From CAZAMB01 sp964486335 (GTDB taxonomy: Bacteria; Planctomycetota; Phycisphaerae; UBA1845): a stretch of DNA of 64,000 nucleotides. The translations under genes and the position numbers were made by a program. Under the pieces are notes generated by a model. It was not told the origin of the DNA, made no database searches, and saw only the letters and a program-made list of their open reading frames with translations. Positions 46,487 to 57,400 of the stretch are shown here, piece by piece (within the stretch, counting starts at the first letter, position 1; each line of letters starts with the position of its first letter). The stretch covers positions 62,001-126,000 of the forward strand of contig CAZAMB010000013.1 of assembly GCA_964486335.1 (NCBI GenBank), given 5' to 3'.

Positions 46487-49400
46487 TCAGAGACCAGCCT
46501 GACTGAGCGGCGACACCGGAATCAGATGGATGCGGATGTTAACGAATTCAAAGTCGTCGATGTCATCCGAACTGGGTGCGGCCACGATCCGCAGCGTATT
46601 GACCCCTTCGTGTAGCATGTCTGGATCGAATGGCGCAATGAACTCGCCGAAGCTGCCATCCTCGGGCGACTCATCCAGACGCCGAGGGAGAGGCCGATTA
46701 TTGATGAAGATCCGATGACGACGTTGCACGCCTTTAACGAACAAACGAATCTCCGCGCGGACCAATGCTGACCGTAACGTCGCTCCGTCCACCTCGAATG
46801 TCGCAAGGAAACTCGATCCCTCGGATTTCTTCTGAAATTGACTGTTGATCGTTCCGTCAAACCGATCATCGCCAAGATGGTGTACATCCGGCGCCGCTTC
46901 CGTGGCGACCACCTCGGGCGTCGAACGCTCCAGTGAGAAATCGACGGTGACCGATCCATTTCGTTCAATTGCCGCACGCGATACGTTCGCCGAAGCGGGT
47001 ACAAATCCCTCCAGCGAAGCCGACAACGCGAAGTTTTCTGGAACCAACGGAACCGAAAGGAAATACCGTCCTTTGGCGTCGGTCGTGGCGGTCAGCGGTT
47101 CCCGATCGGGCAAAACCAGTTGAACTCTCGCGCCGCCGACAGGCCGGCCGTCGAGATCGTCTGTCACCTTCCCCCGAATTCGACCGATCTCAACGTCCTT
47201 GGGGATTGGCTGCTCAGATTCGGCCTCGACAATGCCGGGAATGGCCAACGAGAGAGGAAGCAGATTCGTCGTGGAGTCAACGAATTGGATCACCGAAGAT
47301 GGTGGCGTCGAGGGTGAAACAGGAGCGTCGCCGGATTCAACGCCGGGCGCTGACACCAAGTCGCTTACTTTCATGTCGAAGCTGTCCATCGGTGGCAGTT
47401 TGAATTCATCGGCTTCTGACGATTTCGTTTCTTTCATGTCGTTGGACGAGTCATACGAATGTCGTCGCAACGGGACAAAAACAGGCAACGGAAAAGGCGA
47501 CGCTTCAGGCGTCGGTTGTAGCTGATCGAAATGGGCAAGTGCCAACCGCAGGCCAAACATTGGCCGTGGATTCGAATCGGGCAGCGCCGCGGGCAAAAAC
47601 TCGGCTGGAGAATCGAGAGGTCTCGGCGCGTCGGAAGCGATGTTTGACACTGAATCCACCAGCCGAACATCCGAATCCGTCGCTACGGGATTGTCGGGTC
47701 GCGGTGACTCCATCATCGCCTCAGTCGTCCCGACGTTGAATGAGTCTGCCATTGGCGCACGACCAACTTCAGGCAACGGCATGGAATCCTCGGCCCTGTG
47801 CGGCGATTCGACCACGGACTGCCGCACAGGTCCCATCGGCAACTGCGGTTCGGCAAAATGAAGCGGCTCGATTTTCGCCAAAGCGTTCGCGGTCATGACT
47901 TTCGACTCCGTCGCTGGAATCGCCTCCGTCAACCTGGATTGCTCTGGCGCCAAGCTGAGTTCTGACAATTCGTCGGCAACGTTGTCCGAACGCGGAGGGT
48001 CGTCGATTCGCACGGTCTCGCTGAATCGAGGGTTTGAAATGTCCGATGTCAGGCGGCGACTCGATGGGGCCAATGTGGGCGGCTTGGAGGATTCCAGATC
48101 ACCCTCGTCAACCTTGGTCGGTTTTACTATTGAAGGAAGCGAAACTTCGATTGCGTATTGCGATTCCGCTAACTCAACCGTCGGCTTCGGCATCAGGTCT
48201 GACTCAACGATTCTGGCATCGCTTGCGGAAGATTCGATGGACATCGGTGTGATGATTTCAATCGCATGCTGGTCGGGCGGGATTTCCGTTTGTTCCGGCT
48301 CCGCCAGCGCCGTCAGTGGAATCATCCGCCGTTCAATGGGAGGCGCCGCAACGACGGGCGAAGGAACATCGAGCGACCGCCCGCGAATTTGTTCGGCAAT
48401 CGAATCGGCCGAAGGTGATGTCAAGGCGATTTGAATTGACCCTCGACGGGCCGCCTCGCCCGCCAGCGCCGCCGCGACTTCCCAGACGTTGAACAAAAGC
48501 ATCAACAGAATGTGCGCGGCCAGCGACGCAAGCAGGCACCGCGCCAGCAGGCTCAGCTTTCGATTCTGCGCGGCCTTGAACAACGAGAGCATGAACAGAA
48601 GCAAGAGCAAAGCAATCAACGCCCACAACAAGTTCGGACCAATCAGCTTCCACAGCCCGGCCCAATCCATCGGCGGTCGATCAACCCGCTCCGCTTCCAC
48701 GAAGACCTCCCTGGAATTCGTATGGTAGAGGCGATACGCTCGCGGCGAATCGGAAGAGTCCTCGCCGATCCGATCCGAACTGAAATCCAATCCGAAACCG
48801 CCCATGCTCAGCGCGGGATCCAATTCGTTGGCGGGCGTGTTCACGGTTTTCCCAAGATTCTTAGCCGGCTCATACTTGCCGTCGCGACGGCGCGAACGGT
48901 ACAGGTCAAATGCTCCTTCGCCGCCGGGCCGATCCGACGCAAAATAAAGGAAATCACCGAACGAGCTGACGGCCGGCGCGCCCTCGTTGTATGGTGTGTT
49001 GAGTTCGCTGATCGCCTCGGCCTTCCCCGGTCCGCGATCCGTCATCGTCGCCGAATAAAGATCGTAGGTTCGATGAAACAGATCCTCTCGAAGCGTCGCT
49101 GACCAGGCATTCGGATCGGAGGTGCGCGCGTCGTCCGGCTGCGGCCGATTGGATGAGAAGTAGAGCGTGCGTCCGTCCGGAGTGATAGCCGGTCCGTAAT
49201 CGTTGAACTCCGAATTGACCGCCGCTCCGAGATTTTCGGCAGGTTGCCATTCTCCGTCGTCACGCCGTCGCGCCGACCACAAATCGTAACCGCCCAATCC
49301 GCCCATTCGATTGCTATAGAAGTAAAGTATGTTGCCGTCCGGCGACGGCTGTGGACCCAGATCATCGGCATCGGAGTTGATTGCCGCGATCGGCTGCGGT

Positions 49401-49714
49401 TCTCCCCAACCGTTTGCCGTTCGCGCAGCAATAAAGACTTCAGCGTCGCCTCCCGCTTTTCCTCGGACGAAAAACATCGTCATTCCGTCCGCACTGATTC
49501 GAGGCTCATATTCCTGGACACCCGAGTTGATTGGCGCCGGCAATTGTCGCGGCGGCTCCCACAGAATATCGCGAGGTCGCGACGATTCGGCCGGCTCTCG
49601 AATCGACTCGGCATCGGTGTAGAAAGTGCGATGTTGCGGAATCAGACGCCAGGCGGCGAACGCTGCCGCTCCGACGCCAAACAGGATGATGCACCTGATC
49701 AGCCATTTCTTCAT
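46487..49714 (-). CDS. Large membrane protein with PD40 propeller repeats and carboxypeptidase-regulatory-like domain
   Basis: 1075 residues. An N-terminal helix (about 5-22) precedes a PD40/WD40-like propeller (about 60-330) with repeats such as YEPRISADGMTMFFV, LGPQPSPDGNILYF and YGPAITPDGRTLYFSS, as in TolB and OmpA-linked proteins. Two more helices follow (about 357-385 and 390-423), then about 400 residues of low-complexity, Ser/Pro/Glu-rich sequence. A carboxypeptidase-regulatory-like domain (about 845-935, VRGKVTDDLDGRPVGGARV-like) and a C-terminal beta domain end the protein. The last gene of a TPR / ExbB / ExbD / PD40 cluster, 48 bases after ExbD. Likely part of an energised envelope complex; no standard name fits. 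Confidence 0.75.
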   Translation of the reverse strand: MKKWLIRCIILFGVGAAAFAAWRLIPQHRTFYTDAESIREPAESSRPRDILWEPPRQLPAPINSGVQEYEPRISADGMTMFFVRGKAGGDAEVFIAARTANGWGEPQPIAAINSDADDLGPQPSPDGNILYFYSNRMGGLGGYDLWSARRRDDGEWQPAENLGAAVNSEFNDYGPAITPDGRTLYFSSNRPQPDDARTSDPNAWSATLREDLFHRTYDLYSATMTDRGPGKAEAISELNTPYNEGAPAVSSFGDFLYFASDRPGGEGAFDLYRSRRRDGKYEPAKNLGKTVNTPANELDPALSMGGFGLDFSSDRIGEDSSDSPRAYRLYHTNSREVFVEAERVDRPPMDWAGLWKLIGPNLLWALIALLLLLFMLSLFKAAQNRKLSLLARCLLASLAAHILLMLLFNVWEVAAALAGEAARRGSIQIALTSPSADSIAEQIRGRSLDVPSPVVAAPPIERRMIPLTALAEPEQTEIPPDQHAIEIITPMSIESSASDARIVESDLMPKPTVELAESQYAIEVSLPSIVKPTKVDEGDLESSKPPTLAPSSRRLTSDISNPRFSETVRIDDPPRSDNVADELSELSLAPEQSRLTEAIPATESKVMTANALAKIEPLHFAEPQLPMGPVRQSVVESPHRAEDSMPLPEVGRAPMADSFNVGTTEAMMESPRPDNPVATDSDVRLVDSVSNIASDAPRPLDSPAEFLPAALPDSNPRPMFGLRLALAHFDQLQPTPEASPFPLPVFVPLRRHSYDSSNDMKETKSSEADEFKLPPMDSFDMKVSDLVSAPGVESGDAPVSPSTPPSSVIQFVDSTTNLLPLSLAIPGIVEAESEQPIPKDVEIGRIRGKVTDDLDGRPVGGARVQLVLPDREPLTATTDAKGRYFLSVPLVPENFALSASLEGFVPASANVSRAAIERNGSVTVDFSLERSTPEVVATEAAPDVHHLGDDRFDGTINSQFQKKSEGSSFLATFEVDGATLRSALVRAEIRLFVKGVQRRHRIFINNRPLPRRLDESPEDGSFGEFIAPFDPDMLHEGVNTLRIVAAPSSDDIDDFEFVNIRIHLIPVSPLSQAGL

Positions 49715-49762
49715 GGCAAGTGTCCGAATGGTCTTAGCTTTACGAACTCACTCGCGTGAGGA

Positions 49763-50176
49763 TTAGTCGTTTAATACCGTGTCGAGATAGGGTTCCTGGA
49801 TTCCGGCGGCCTTGCAGGTATCGAGGACGGATACGATCGCCGCGTAAGCAGTCACCCTATCGCCGCGAACCGTGACTTTTTGCTCGGGATTCGCGGCAAC
49901 GGCATCACTCACCAATGTTTTCAAATCGCTCGCCTCCATCCTCCGACCGCCGACGAAGATCGCGCCGGCGGCGTCGACGTTGATGACCAACTCCCGAAGC
50001 AATGTGCTGATTGGCGCGGACGAAGAGGCGACCGGCAAAGCGATCTTCATTTCCCGTTCGGTTTGCTGAAACGTCGTGGCTACTAGGAAGAAGATCAACA
50101 GGAGAAACACCATGTCGATCATCGGCGTCATTTCGATCGTGGGAACGCCGTTGGTTTCAGCGGATCGAATCAACAT
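49763..50176 (-). CDS. ExbD/TolR-type proton-channel protein
   Basis: 137 residues from the ATG at 50176 with GGAGG nine bases upstream (a longer frame from 50203 exists). One N-terminal membrane helix with the essential Asp in PMIDMVFLLLIFFLV (D21, equivalent to the proton-binding Asp of TolR/ExbD), then a periplasmic domain ending VTVRGDRVTAYAAIVSVLDTCK. It forms a proton-driven motor with the MotA/TolQ/ExbB protein encoded 60 bases upstream. Confidence 0.93.
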   Translation of the reverse strand: MLIRSAETNGVPTIEMTPMIDMVFLLLIFFLVATTFQQTEREMKIALPVASSSAPISTLLRELVINVDAAGAIFVGGRRMEASDLKTLVSDAVAANPEQKVTVRGDRVTAYAAIVSVLDTCKAAGIQEPYLDTVLND

Positions 50177-50236
50177 GAAGAGGCCCTCCGGAATTCTCGT
50201 CAAGAACGCATCTCGACGCGGCGCTTGAAAAACTTG

Positions 50237-51046
50237 CTACGCCGTCGCCAGCGAAATCTCCATTCGGCCATCGCCGGATTCCGAACGATCGGACGACTCC
50301 TTGGGATTGACCGCTCGTCTGACCGATGCGGCGAGAATCGTGCCCGACTCGGCAAACGTCTCCACAAACTCCACCGTCATGCGGTCCATTTCACCGACGA
50401 GTCCCTCCACCTTCGCCGACAACCAGTGGTAGGCAAGAATCACCGGAATCGCGACCATGAGGCCTGCCGCCGTTGTGATCATGGCCTCGTAAATGCCCTT
50501 GGCGAGAAGCTCGGTTTTGCCGAGCGCTTCGCCGGACGCGGCCACGGTCTGAAATGCATTGATCATTCCGAAAATCGTGCCCAGCAATCCCAGCAACGGT
50601 GCGATCGACGCAAGTACGGAAAGAAGTCGCAGAAACTTTCGAAGTTTTACAACTTCCCGCTCACCGGCCTCCTGAACGTGGCGCTCGAGGTGCTCGACCG
50701 GCTCGCCAAGTCGCTTGATCCCTTCCGCGAGTACGCAAGCCAGCGGACTGCCGTTGCCCTTGCAAAACTCAATCGCCTTGTCTCGATCTGATACGGCGCC
50801 CGAGAGCATCCCCTTCACGCCCGGCAGGACATCGCCGGGAATCACGAGTTTCCTTCGTAGCGAGGCCATCCTTTCGACAAAGACCGTCAGCGCGACCAGC
50901 GAACAAAGCCCGATGGGAATCATCACTGGTCCGCCCTTGACCACGAAGTCCCAAATGGATTGGACTTTCACAGCGGCGTCTGCTGCCGGATCCGACGCCG
51001 CCTGTCCGAGTACCGCCCAAGCCGTCATTGCAATGGTGCCAATCAT
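50237..51046 (-). CDS. MotA/TolQ/ExbB-type proton-channel protein
   Basis: 269 residues. Three helices: one near the N-terminus (about 38-58), preceded by a hydrophobic start that may be a signal or extra helix, and two in the conserved region, LLSVLASIAPLLGLLGTIFGM and EAMITTAAGLMVAIPVILAYHW. The LGLLGTIFGMI motif and TTAAGL are family markers. It partners ExbD for use of the proton gradient. Encoded 38 bases after the TPR protein. Confidence 0.93.
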   Translation of the reverse strand: MIGTIAMTAWAVLGQAASDPAADAAVKVQSIWDFVVKGGPVMIPIGLCSLVALTVFVERMASLRRKLVIPGDVLPGVKGMLSGAVSDRDKAIEFCKGNGSPLACVLAEGIKRLGEPVEHLERHVQEAGEREVVKLRKFLRLLSVLASIAPLLGLLGTIFGMINAFQTVAASGEALGKTELLAKGIYEAMITTAAGLMVAIPVILAYHWLSAKVEGLVGEMDRMTVEFVETFAESGTILAASVRRAVNPKESSDRSESGDGRMEISLATA

Positions 51047-51084
51047 GTGTCACTCCATGCCCGGTTTCTGGTTCGATTCGTGCC

Positions 51085-54000
51085 CTATTTGCCCGGCAAC
51101 GTTGCAACCGAACTTGCCAGCTCCGAAATCTGCTTCGCCGCAAGCTTCGCCCATTGCGTGTCCGAATACTTCTCCGCAACCGTCGAGAACTGCTTTTTCG
51201 CCTGAACCGTGTCGCCAAGTTGCGCAAAACACCGTCCCGCTTCGTACAGCGCGGCCGCGCTCCACTCCGGGTAGGCGAAGAGGATATCGACTTTTAACAA
51301 CTCACGAACGGCTGGTTCAAGTTTTTTCTCGGCAAACAAACATTGTCCGATCTGAAACTGCGCTCGCGCGGCCGTCGCTCCCTGATGTCGCTCGACGACT
51401 TTCCGATAGGACTCGATAGCCGAATCGAATCGTCCTTGGTTCTCTTGCGCCCAACCAATGCCGAACTGTGCCGCGAACCACTGGTCGGCGCCGCTGAACC
51501 GATCGAGGTACTTTTTGTAGGCTTCTTCCGATAGCGCCCATCGTTGCAGCGTCGCATGACAATCGCCGAGACGAAGGATCGCCGGTCCCGCGACGGGATC
51601 ATCGGGAAACTCATTGGCCGCCCGGGAGAATCGTTCGACCGCTTTTTCGTTGCGACCAAGATTCGCCAGCGATTCACCGGCATAGTAGCAGGCGGAGGCG
51701 AGCAAAACGCTCTTCGGAAATCCGTCGATCAATTCATCGAAGACGCCGGCGGCTAGTTCGAAGTGATCTTGCCGAAACTCGCTGACAGCCAGGCGATAAA
51801 GACAAGGCTCGACAAGTTCGGCTTTTGCCTTGTCCTCGCCGCTCAGTTCGTTCTTGAGTTTCCGCAGAACTTCGGCGGCCTGCTCGTGCCGATCGGCCGC
51901 CGCCTCCAGTTCGGCAAGCTCAAGCATTGCATGGAAACGAACCGACCCGGCCTCGGAATCGGCGAGCAATGCCCGATACGCGTTGACGGCGTCGGCCGGC
52001 TTGTTCATCGCGCGCAGACACCACGCTTTTTCATAGCGAATGACGCCGCGCAATGAAGGCTCCAGCGCGCGAATTCCGTCCGAAACTGCCTCGACTCGTT
52101 CAATCGTCGCGAGTGCGTCGCTGAATCGCTCCTGCCGCGATTGTGCCACGGCCAGTCGCGCGAGCGCCTCCTTCGCCACACTCGATTCGGCATTGACGTC
52201 AACCACTCGACGAAACGCCGTCTCCGCATCCGCGAATTGTCCGCTCACCATCAGTGCCTGACCCTGACGGCAAATCGCCGCTATTTCGTCGTCGCCCGTG
52301 GAGACGCCGACCGCCTGTTCGTAATAGCCGGCCGCCTTCTGAGAATCTCCTTGTTTCAACGCAATCGACGCCAGATGATTGAGGGCAGACGATGCGAACC
52401 TCGACGGTACGGTGGTATTTAATACTTGCTCTAAGGCAATCTTCGCTTCGTCGAGCTGATTCAGCGCGACGAGTATCTGCCCTTGCTCGAATCTCGCCTG
52501 AACCCCGTGTGTGCTATCCGGAAACCGTTCGATCAACTGACCGTAATTGCGGAGCGCCTCTTTGGAATGTCCCATTCGTTGGCGGGCATAGGCGAGCTTC
52601 ATGAGCGCGTCGTCCGCCGAAGCCGGTGACTCGCCGCCGACCTCCAAGTAACGCGCCAATCGCCCCACCGCCTGCTTCCACTCGCTGCGTTGAAAGTCAA
52701 TGTCGCCAAGGATCAACAGCGCAGAACGAAACAACTCGTCGCGACCGGCAAGCGCTTCGACTTGCTCCAGAACAGCTTTGGCTTCATCAAATCGATTGAG
52801 TCGATACAAGGCCGTGCCGAGTCGAAATCGCGCCTTGTCCAGTTCCGCGCTGCTCGGAAACCAGGCGATCAGTTCACGATAGCCTTCAACAGCCTTAGCG
52901 AAATCGCCTGCAAGAAACGCATTCTCGGCGACCAGAAAAGCCGCAATCGCCGAACCCACCGATTCGGGATGCCCTGATAGCAGCATCTTCGCGTGCTTGC
53001 TGCTCTTTTCGTAATTCCCTTTCTGATGTTCCGTCATCGCGAGCAACTGATAGGCTTCGGGCGCGAGTGCGTGATCGCCGAAGCTCGAAACGAACGTCTC
53101 CAATGCTTCGACCGCTTTGTTGGTTTCGCCGTTTCGATGCAAGGCAACAGCCAGGTCAAACGACATCTCGGCGATAAGCGAATGGCCCGTAAATCGCTTG
53201 ATCGCCGAATCCAATCGGTTCGCCGCGGCCGCGAACGCCCCGCGTCGCAAGTCGCACTTGGCCGACCAGAAGGCGACTTCGCCGGCCGCGTCGCCGTCCA
53301 TTTCTCCAGCCTTTTGAAACGCCTCAAAGGCCCTGTCATAATCACCTTGCGCGAACCGCACTTTGGCGCGAAGCATCATCGCCTTTGAGGCAAGCGTGGA
53401 ACTCGACAACGCCTCACCAAACTCATCCAAAACCGCGCTCGCTTCCTCATGCTTGCCCGTTTGATTGAGAAGTGCACACAAGCCGAAACTCGCCTCCGCA
53501 GTCAGCGCTCCGCCGGGTCGTTTCAGCATTGTCCGATATTGGCGAATCGCCTTGTCCGGCTTGTCGATTCGCTGATAGCCTTGCGCGAGACAGAGCATCG
53601 CCTGCTCGGAGAAGGCACTCGTTGGAAAAGCTTTGGTGAAGTTTGCCAATCGCTCAGTGGCCGCCTCGACTTGCCCTCGCGCCAGGTCGGAAATGGCCCA
53701 GAAGAACTCCGCGCGCTCGCGCTGAGCGTCGGTCGGATTTTTCGACAACAAGTCTCGGCATCGCGCCGAAGATTCGTCATACTTTCCAGCGCGATAAAGA
53801 GCCTCGACCGCACCGACGGCCGCGTCGCCGGCCAGGAGGTGATCCGCGAATCGCCGAAGCAAACCGTCAAATGCCTCGGCTGCTTCGGCAAAGCGGCCCA
53901 GCGCAAGCAGGCACTGACCTTCAATCGCCGCGACCTCCGCGGCATACGCGAAGCCCGGTGCGGCTTGGAGAGACTCCAGTTCTTTCAGAGCCTCTTCGAA

Positions 54001-54276
54001 CCGTCCCAGTCGGAACAGACAAACCGCCAGGCCGTACCGCGCCTCGGCCGCCTTTTCGTGTTCGCCATGTTTCGACAAGTACGTGCGATATTCGGCAACC
54101 GCAGGCTCGTACATCTCTCGCGCCAGCAACCCATTGCCCGCCAGCAGCGATTGCGTTGAGGCGTGCGTTTCGCCGGCCTTTGGTTCCGCGCCCAGGATTA
54201 CGACATTGACCAGTGAGGCTAGCACCAACGCCACAATCCCCTGGAGCATGACAGTCTTCGCAGTCAGAGGCGCCAT
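51085..54276 (-). CDS. Large TPR-repeat envelope protein
   Basis: 1063 residues. An N-terminal helix or signal peptide (about 12-30, GIVALVLASLVNVVILGAE) is followed by about 25-27 TPR-like helical repeats with the pattern AEARYGLAVCLFRLGRFEEALKE, covering nearly the entire protein. Such proteins scaffold protein complexes; CpoB/YbgF in Tol systems also has TPRs, but this one is far longer. First gene of the ExbB/ExbD cluster. A terminator-like hairpin stands between it and the upstream M56 gene. Confidence 0.85.
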   Translation of the reverse strand: MAPLTAKTVMLQGIVALVLASLVNVVILGAEPKAGETHASTQSLLAGNGLLAREMYEPAVAEYRTYLSKHGEHEKAAEARYGLAVCLFRLGRFEEALKELESLQAAPGFAYAAEVAAIEGQCLLALGRFAEAAEAFDGLLRRFADHLLAGDAAVGAVEALYRAGKYDESSARCRDLLSKNPTDAQRERAEFFWAISDLARGQVEAATERLANFTKAFPTSAFSEQAMLCLAQGYQRIDKPDKAIRQYRTMLKRPGGALTAEASFGLCALLNQTGKHEEASAVLDEFGEALSSSTLASKAMMLRAKVRFAQGDYDRAFEAFQKAGEMDGDAAGEVAFWSAKCDLRRGAFAAAANRLDSAIKRFTGHSLIAEMSFDLAVALHRNGETNKAVEALETFVSSFGDHALAPEAYQLLAMTEHQKGNYEKSSKHAKMLLSGHPESVGSAIAAFLVAENAFLAGDFAKAVEGYRELIAWFPSSAELDKARFRLGTALYRLNRFDEAKAVLEQVEALAGRDELFRSALLILGDIDFQRSEWKQAVGRLARYLEVGGESPASADDALMKLAYARQRMGHSKEALRNYGQLIERFPDSTHGVQARFEQGQILVALNQLDEAKIALEQVLNTTVPSRFASSALNHLASIALKQGDSQKAAGYYEQAVGVSTGDDEIAAICRQGQALMVSGQFADAETAFRRVVDVNAESSVAKEALARLAVAQSRQERFSDALATIERVEAVSDGIRALEPSLRGVIRYEKAWCLRAMNKPADAVNAYRALLADSEAGSVRFHAMLELAELEAAADRHEQAAEVLRKLKNELSGEDKAKAELVEPCLYRLAVSEFRQDHFELAAGVFDELIDGFPKSVLLASACYYAGESLANLGRNEKAVERFSRAANEFPDDPVAGPAILRLGDCHATLQRWALSEEAYKKYLDRFSGADQWFAAQFGIGWAQENQGRFDSAIESYRKVVERHQGATAARAQFQIGQCLFAEKKLEPAVRELLKVDILFAYPEWSAAALYEAGRCFAQLGDTVQAKKQFSTVAEKYSDTQWAKLAAKQISELASSVATLPGK

Positions 54277-54408
54277 CTTCGTGTCTCCGAGCTTGTCAAG
54301 CCGCGCGTACCGTTAGCGCCCGCGGCCCATCGCGCCGTTTCACTTCAGGCGTGGTGCGGAAACTGCCGCACAACACCCGCACCGCCAATTGCTTGAAAAT
54401 ACTTTCTG

Positions 54409-54434
54409 GCGCCGGCAGCATCACATGCCGGCGC
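54409..54434 (-). terminator. Terminator-like hairpin downstream of the M56 gene
   Basis: GCGCCGGCA and TGCCGGCGC form a perfect 9-bp stem with an 8-base loop, starting nine bases after the M56 stop. On the minus strand it is followed by CAGAAAGTATTTTC, a weak T tract. It probably ends or attenuates the blaI-M56 transcript before the TPR gene. Confidence 0.5.
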
Positions 54435-54442
54435 GAAGGTCG

Positions 54443-57400
54443 TTACCGAGTTTGATCGTCCGGCGGCGATTCCTCGCCATCATCGTCGTCCGGCGATGGA
54501 ACCGGGTCTGTTGGTTCATGAGGTTCCGCCGTTTCAATTTCGGTTTCATCAGCGGACGGCGCGGACTCCAAGTCAGCGGCATCTGGTTCCTCAACGATAA
54601 CGTCAAACACCGGTTCTGACTCTCGCAATGCCGCTAGTTCGGTCAATTCTGCGGTCACCGGAATCACCATCGTTTCCAGATGAGTTACCAGCGCCGCCAC
54701 GGAATCGACGATTTCCTCCGTCGGCATCACGTTGGCCATGGATTCGGCGGCTGTCTGAACCGCCTCGGCCCGTTCCTCCAACTCCTCGGCGTGCTCTTCC
54801 ATTCGGTGTGCGCCTTCTTGAACCGTTTGAGCCTTCCGTCGAAGCTCCTCCGCCTTCACCTGCAAATCACGGGCTTGCTGTTCAAGCTCGCGCGCGGCCG
54901 ATTCCAGGGTCGCCACATGGTCGCGATAGGCGTTTGCCGAACCGTTCGGACCTGATTCGGAAGCCCGTTCGGCCATGACGCTCGCTTGCGACCTCATTTT
55001 CTCCGCCTGTTCGCGGTAGGAATCTGCCACTTCGCCGAGTTCTTCCGATTGGCGCTCCATCGCCTGGAGAGCTTCCTCGTGCTCGCGGGCTTCACTTCGC
55101 GCGTCACGGGCATGCTGCCGGATGCGCGATCGGGCCCGATCGACTTCTTCGCGAACGCGCGCGCGAATCCGCTCCGTCTCGCCTCGCGTCCGCGCTTTCA
55201 GTTCAACCATTTCGGCGCGGGCCTTGGCTTTGATGTCCTCGGCCATCGCCCGGACCTCGGTCGCTCGACGGCACGATTCGCAGCCGCGATTGCATTTCTG
55301 GTCGCAGGAGCCTGCGCAACCGCCTGCCAATCCGGCAACATGCGCAAAGGTCTCGGCGTATTGCTGGAACTTTCCGGCGTCGAAGGGCATCTCAAAGTCG
55401 AAAGTGCCCCAGCCGTCGGAACTACGCTCCGTGGATGGGTCAATCATCCGAAGGAAGGCGTCGAACACCTTATGCTGGCGCCCGCTCGCCTGAATCTCGA
55501 TTCCCTCTGTTTTCGGGCGGACCCAGATGGGCACGTCCGAGCGGGACATCAATTCCGTAAACGCTTCTCGCTTACCATCCGAAATCTTGTATGTTCGCCA
55601 TGCCGTCTCCTCGCCCGTCACATCCGACCAGCTCTGTCCCGGCGATGGCAATGAAGGCGGGGCCGGTGGAGTCGGCGGCATTGGTGGAGTCGGAACCGCT
55701 ACCGGAGCCGGAGTCCCAGGCGGCGCAGGAATTGCCAGCGATCGCGGCGAACGCGGCGCCCTGGGTGCTCGCGGAGGCGCAGGTTGAGCCTGCCGAACAC
55801 TGCCATGGACATGTCCATGCACGTGCTCGCCGTCGTCATCGTCGGCGTCCTCGTCATCATCGTCGTCGCCATTCTCCCGTTGCCGTTCCAACGCGACCGT
55901 GATCGTCTCGATCTTTCGACCAAGTCTCTCAAGCTCCGCCTGTAGATCGGCAATCCTCTTTGCACGCTGGTCTTGTCCGGTGCTTTGTGCAGCCAGCACC
56001 ACCGGCAATGTAGCCGCCGACGAACCGCCCCCTGCCGCCGTGACGGCCTCCGCACTGCGCTTGCTCGTACTGGTCGCCTTCGCCGTGCTGCTCGTTACCT
56101 TCTCGTTCTCCGGAGAAGATCGCGCCGGTGAGGCAATCCACCCGCCCGCCGCCACCAGGAGCACCAACGTGAACCCAGACATCGTCATCCTCGGTCGTAC
56201 GCTTCCCGTCATTACCATTGTCAATCTCCTCGCAAATCGCCTCGCTCGCCCCGTCGTGATTCCAATGCCCATCGCCGGCACCGACCGGTCTGATTCCGAA
56301 AGGTATTGCCTCGTGCGCAGCAGGGCCGTCGCATACGCACGCCGCGTCCGCGGCATCAGCGTCGTCACCCACGCGTCGCAACAGTTTTCCGCCTCGGCGT
56401 GCAACCGGCTGCGCACCCACCACACCAGCGGATGCCACCAATACACTCCGCCGATGACGGACTCGACCCAGGCCACTCGATGATCCTGTCGCCGAATGTG
56501 CGCGAGTTCATGAAAAACGACCGCCCGGCGGCCCATATCGTCGAGCTGAGCCCATAACCGCGTCGGGAGGATCAGCGTCGGCTTCAGCCCGCACCAGACC
56601 ATCGGTGAAACCCGTCCCGAAACCATCAAGATACGCGGTGACCGACACAGTCCCAGTTCTCGGCTTGCTTCCTTAACCAGTTGCTGAACGCCTTTGGGTG
56701 CCGGGACGCTCGATCGCAACACCTGGCGGAATCGAAAGATCCGTCCGACGCCGACCGAAGCCAGCACGCCGATCCCGATCAGCCAAATGCTCATCGGCAT
56801 CGAGGGCAGATTCTGCACAGCGTCGCGCACCGCCCCGACACCGGCGAACCATGTACGCCAACCATCAGTGGTCGCTTCAGGACTTGTCGGTTTCGGACTT
56901 GCAGATGGCTTTGGCGATTGCGCCCGATCGTCGAGCGCCAAGGTGGGATTTGAATCGCGCTTCATCGACGACGCGGATTCGTGCCGCGCCTCATCCAGCC
57001 GATTCGCCGAATTTTGAGTTTGTTTCGGGGTAACAGCATTTGGCAGAAGTTGCCTGTCCCGGTTTAAGGGGTAGAGCAGCGGGCTGGAACGAACTCCGAC
57101 CGCCAACGGGCCGTCATCGTGCGGTTGAGGCGGACGTAATGACAATTCCCCGGCATTCGCACCAGGGTCACGGAACGGCGGCCCGGCAGCTTCCGACGCC
57201 CGGGCGAGCTTTTCCGGCGCAGGATGGACTGCTCGGGCCGCGGACCGTGATAAGGGTGGGGTCCCATTCGATTGACCTTCGACAACTCGTTCCCTGGTTG
57301 TAAGCGCACCAGGGTCAATAACAGTTGGTATAAGACTTGGAATTGCCCGATTGGCAGGCTCGTCAGGTGGCAAGCCGCTGGAAGAAACCACTGTTCTTAC

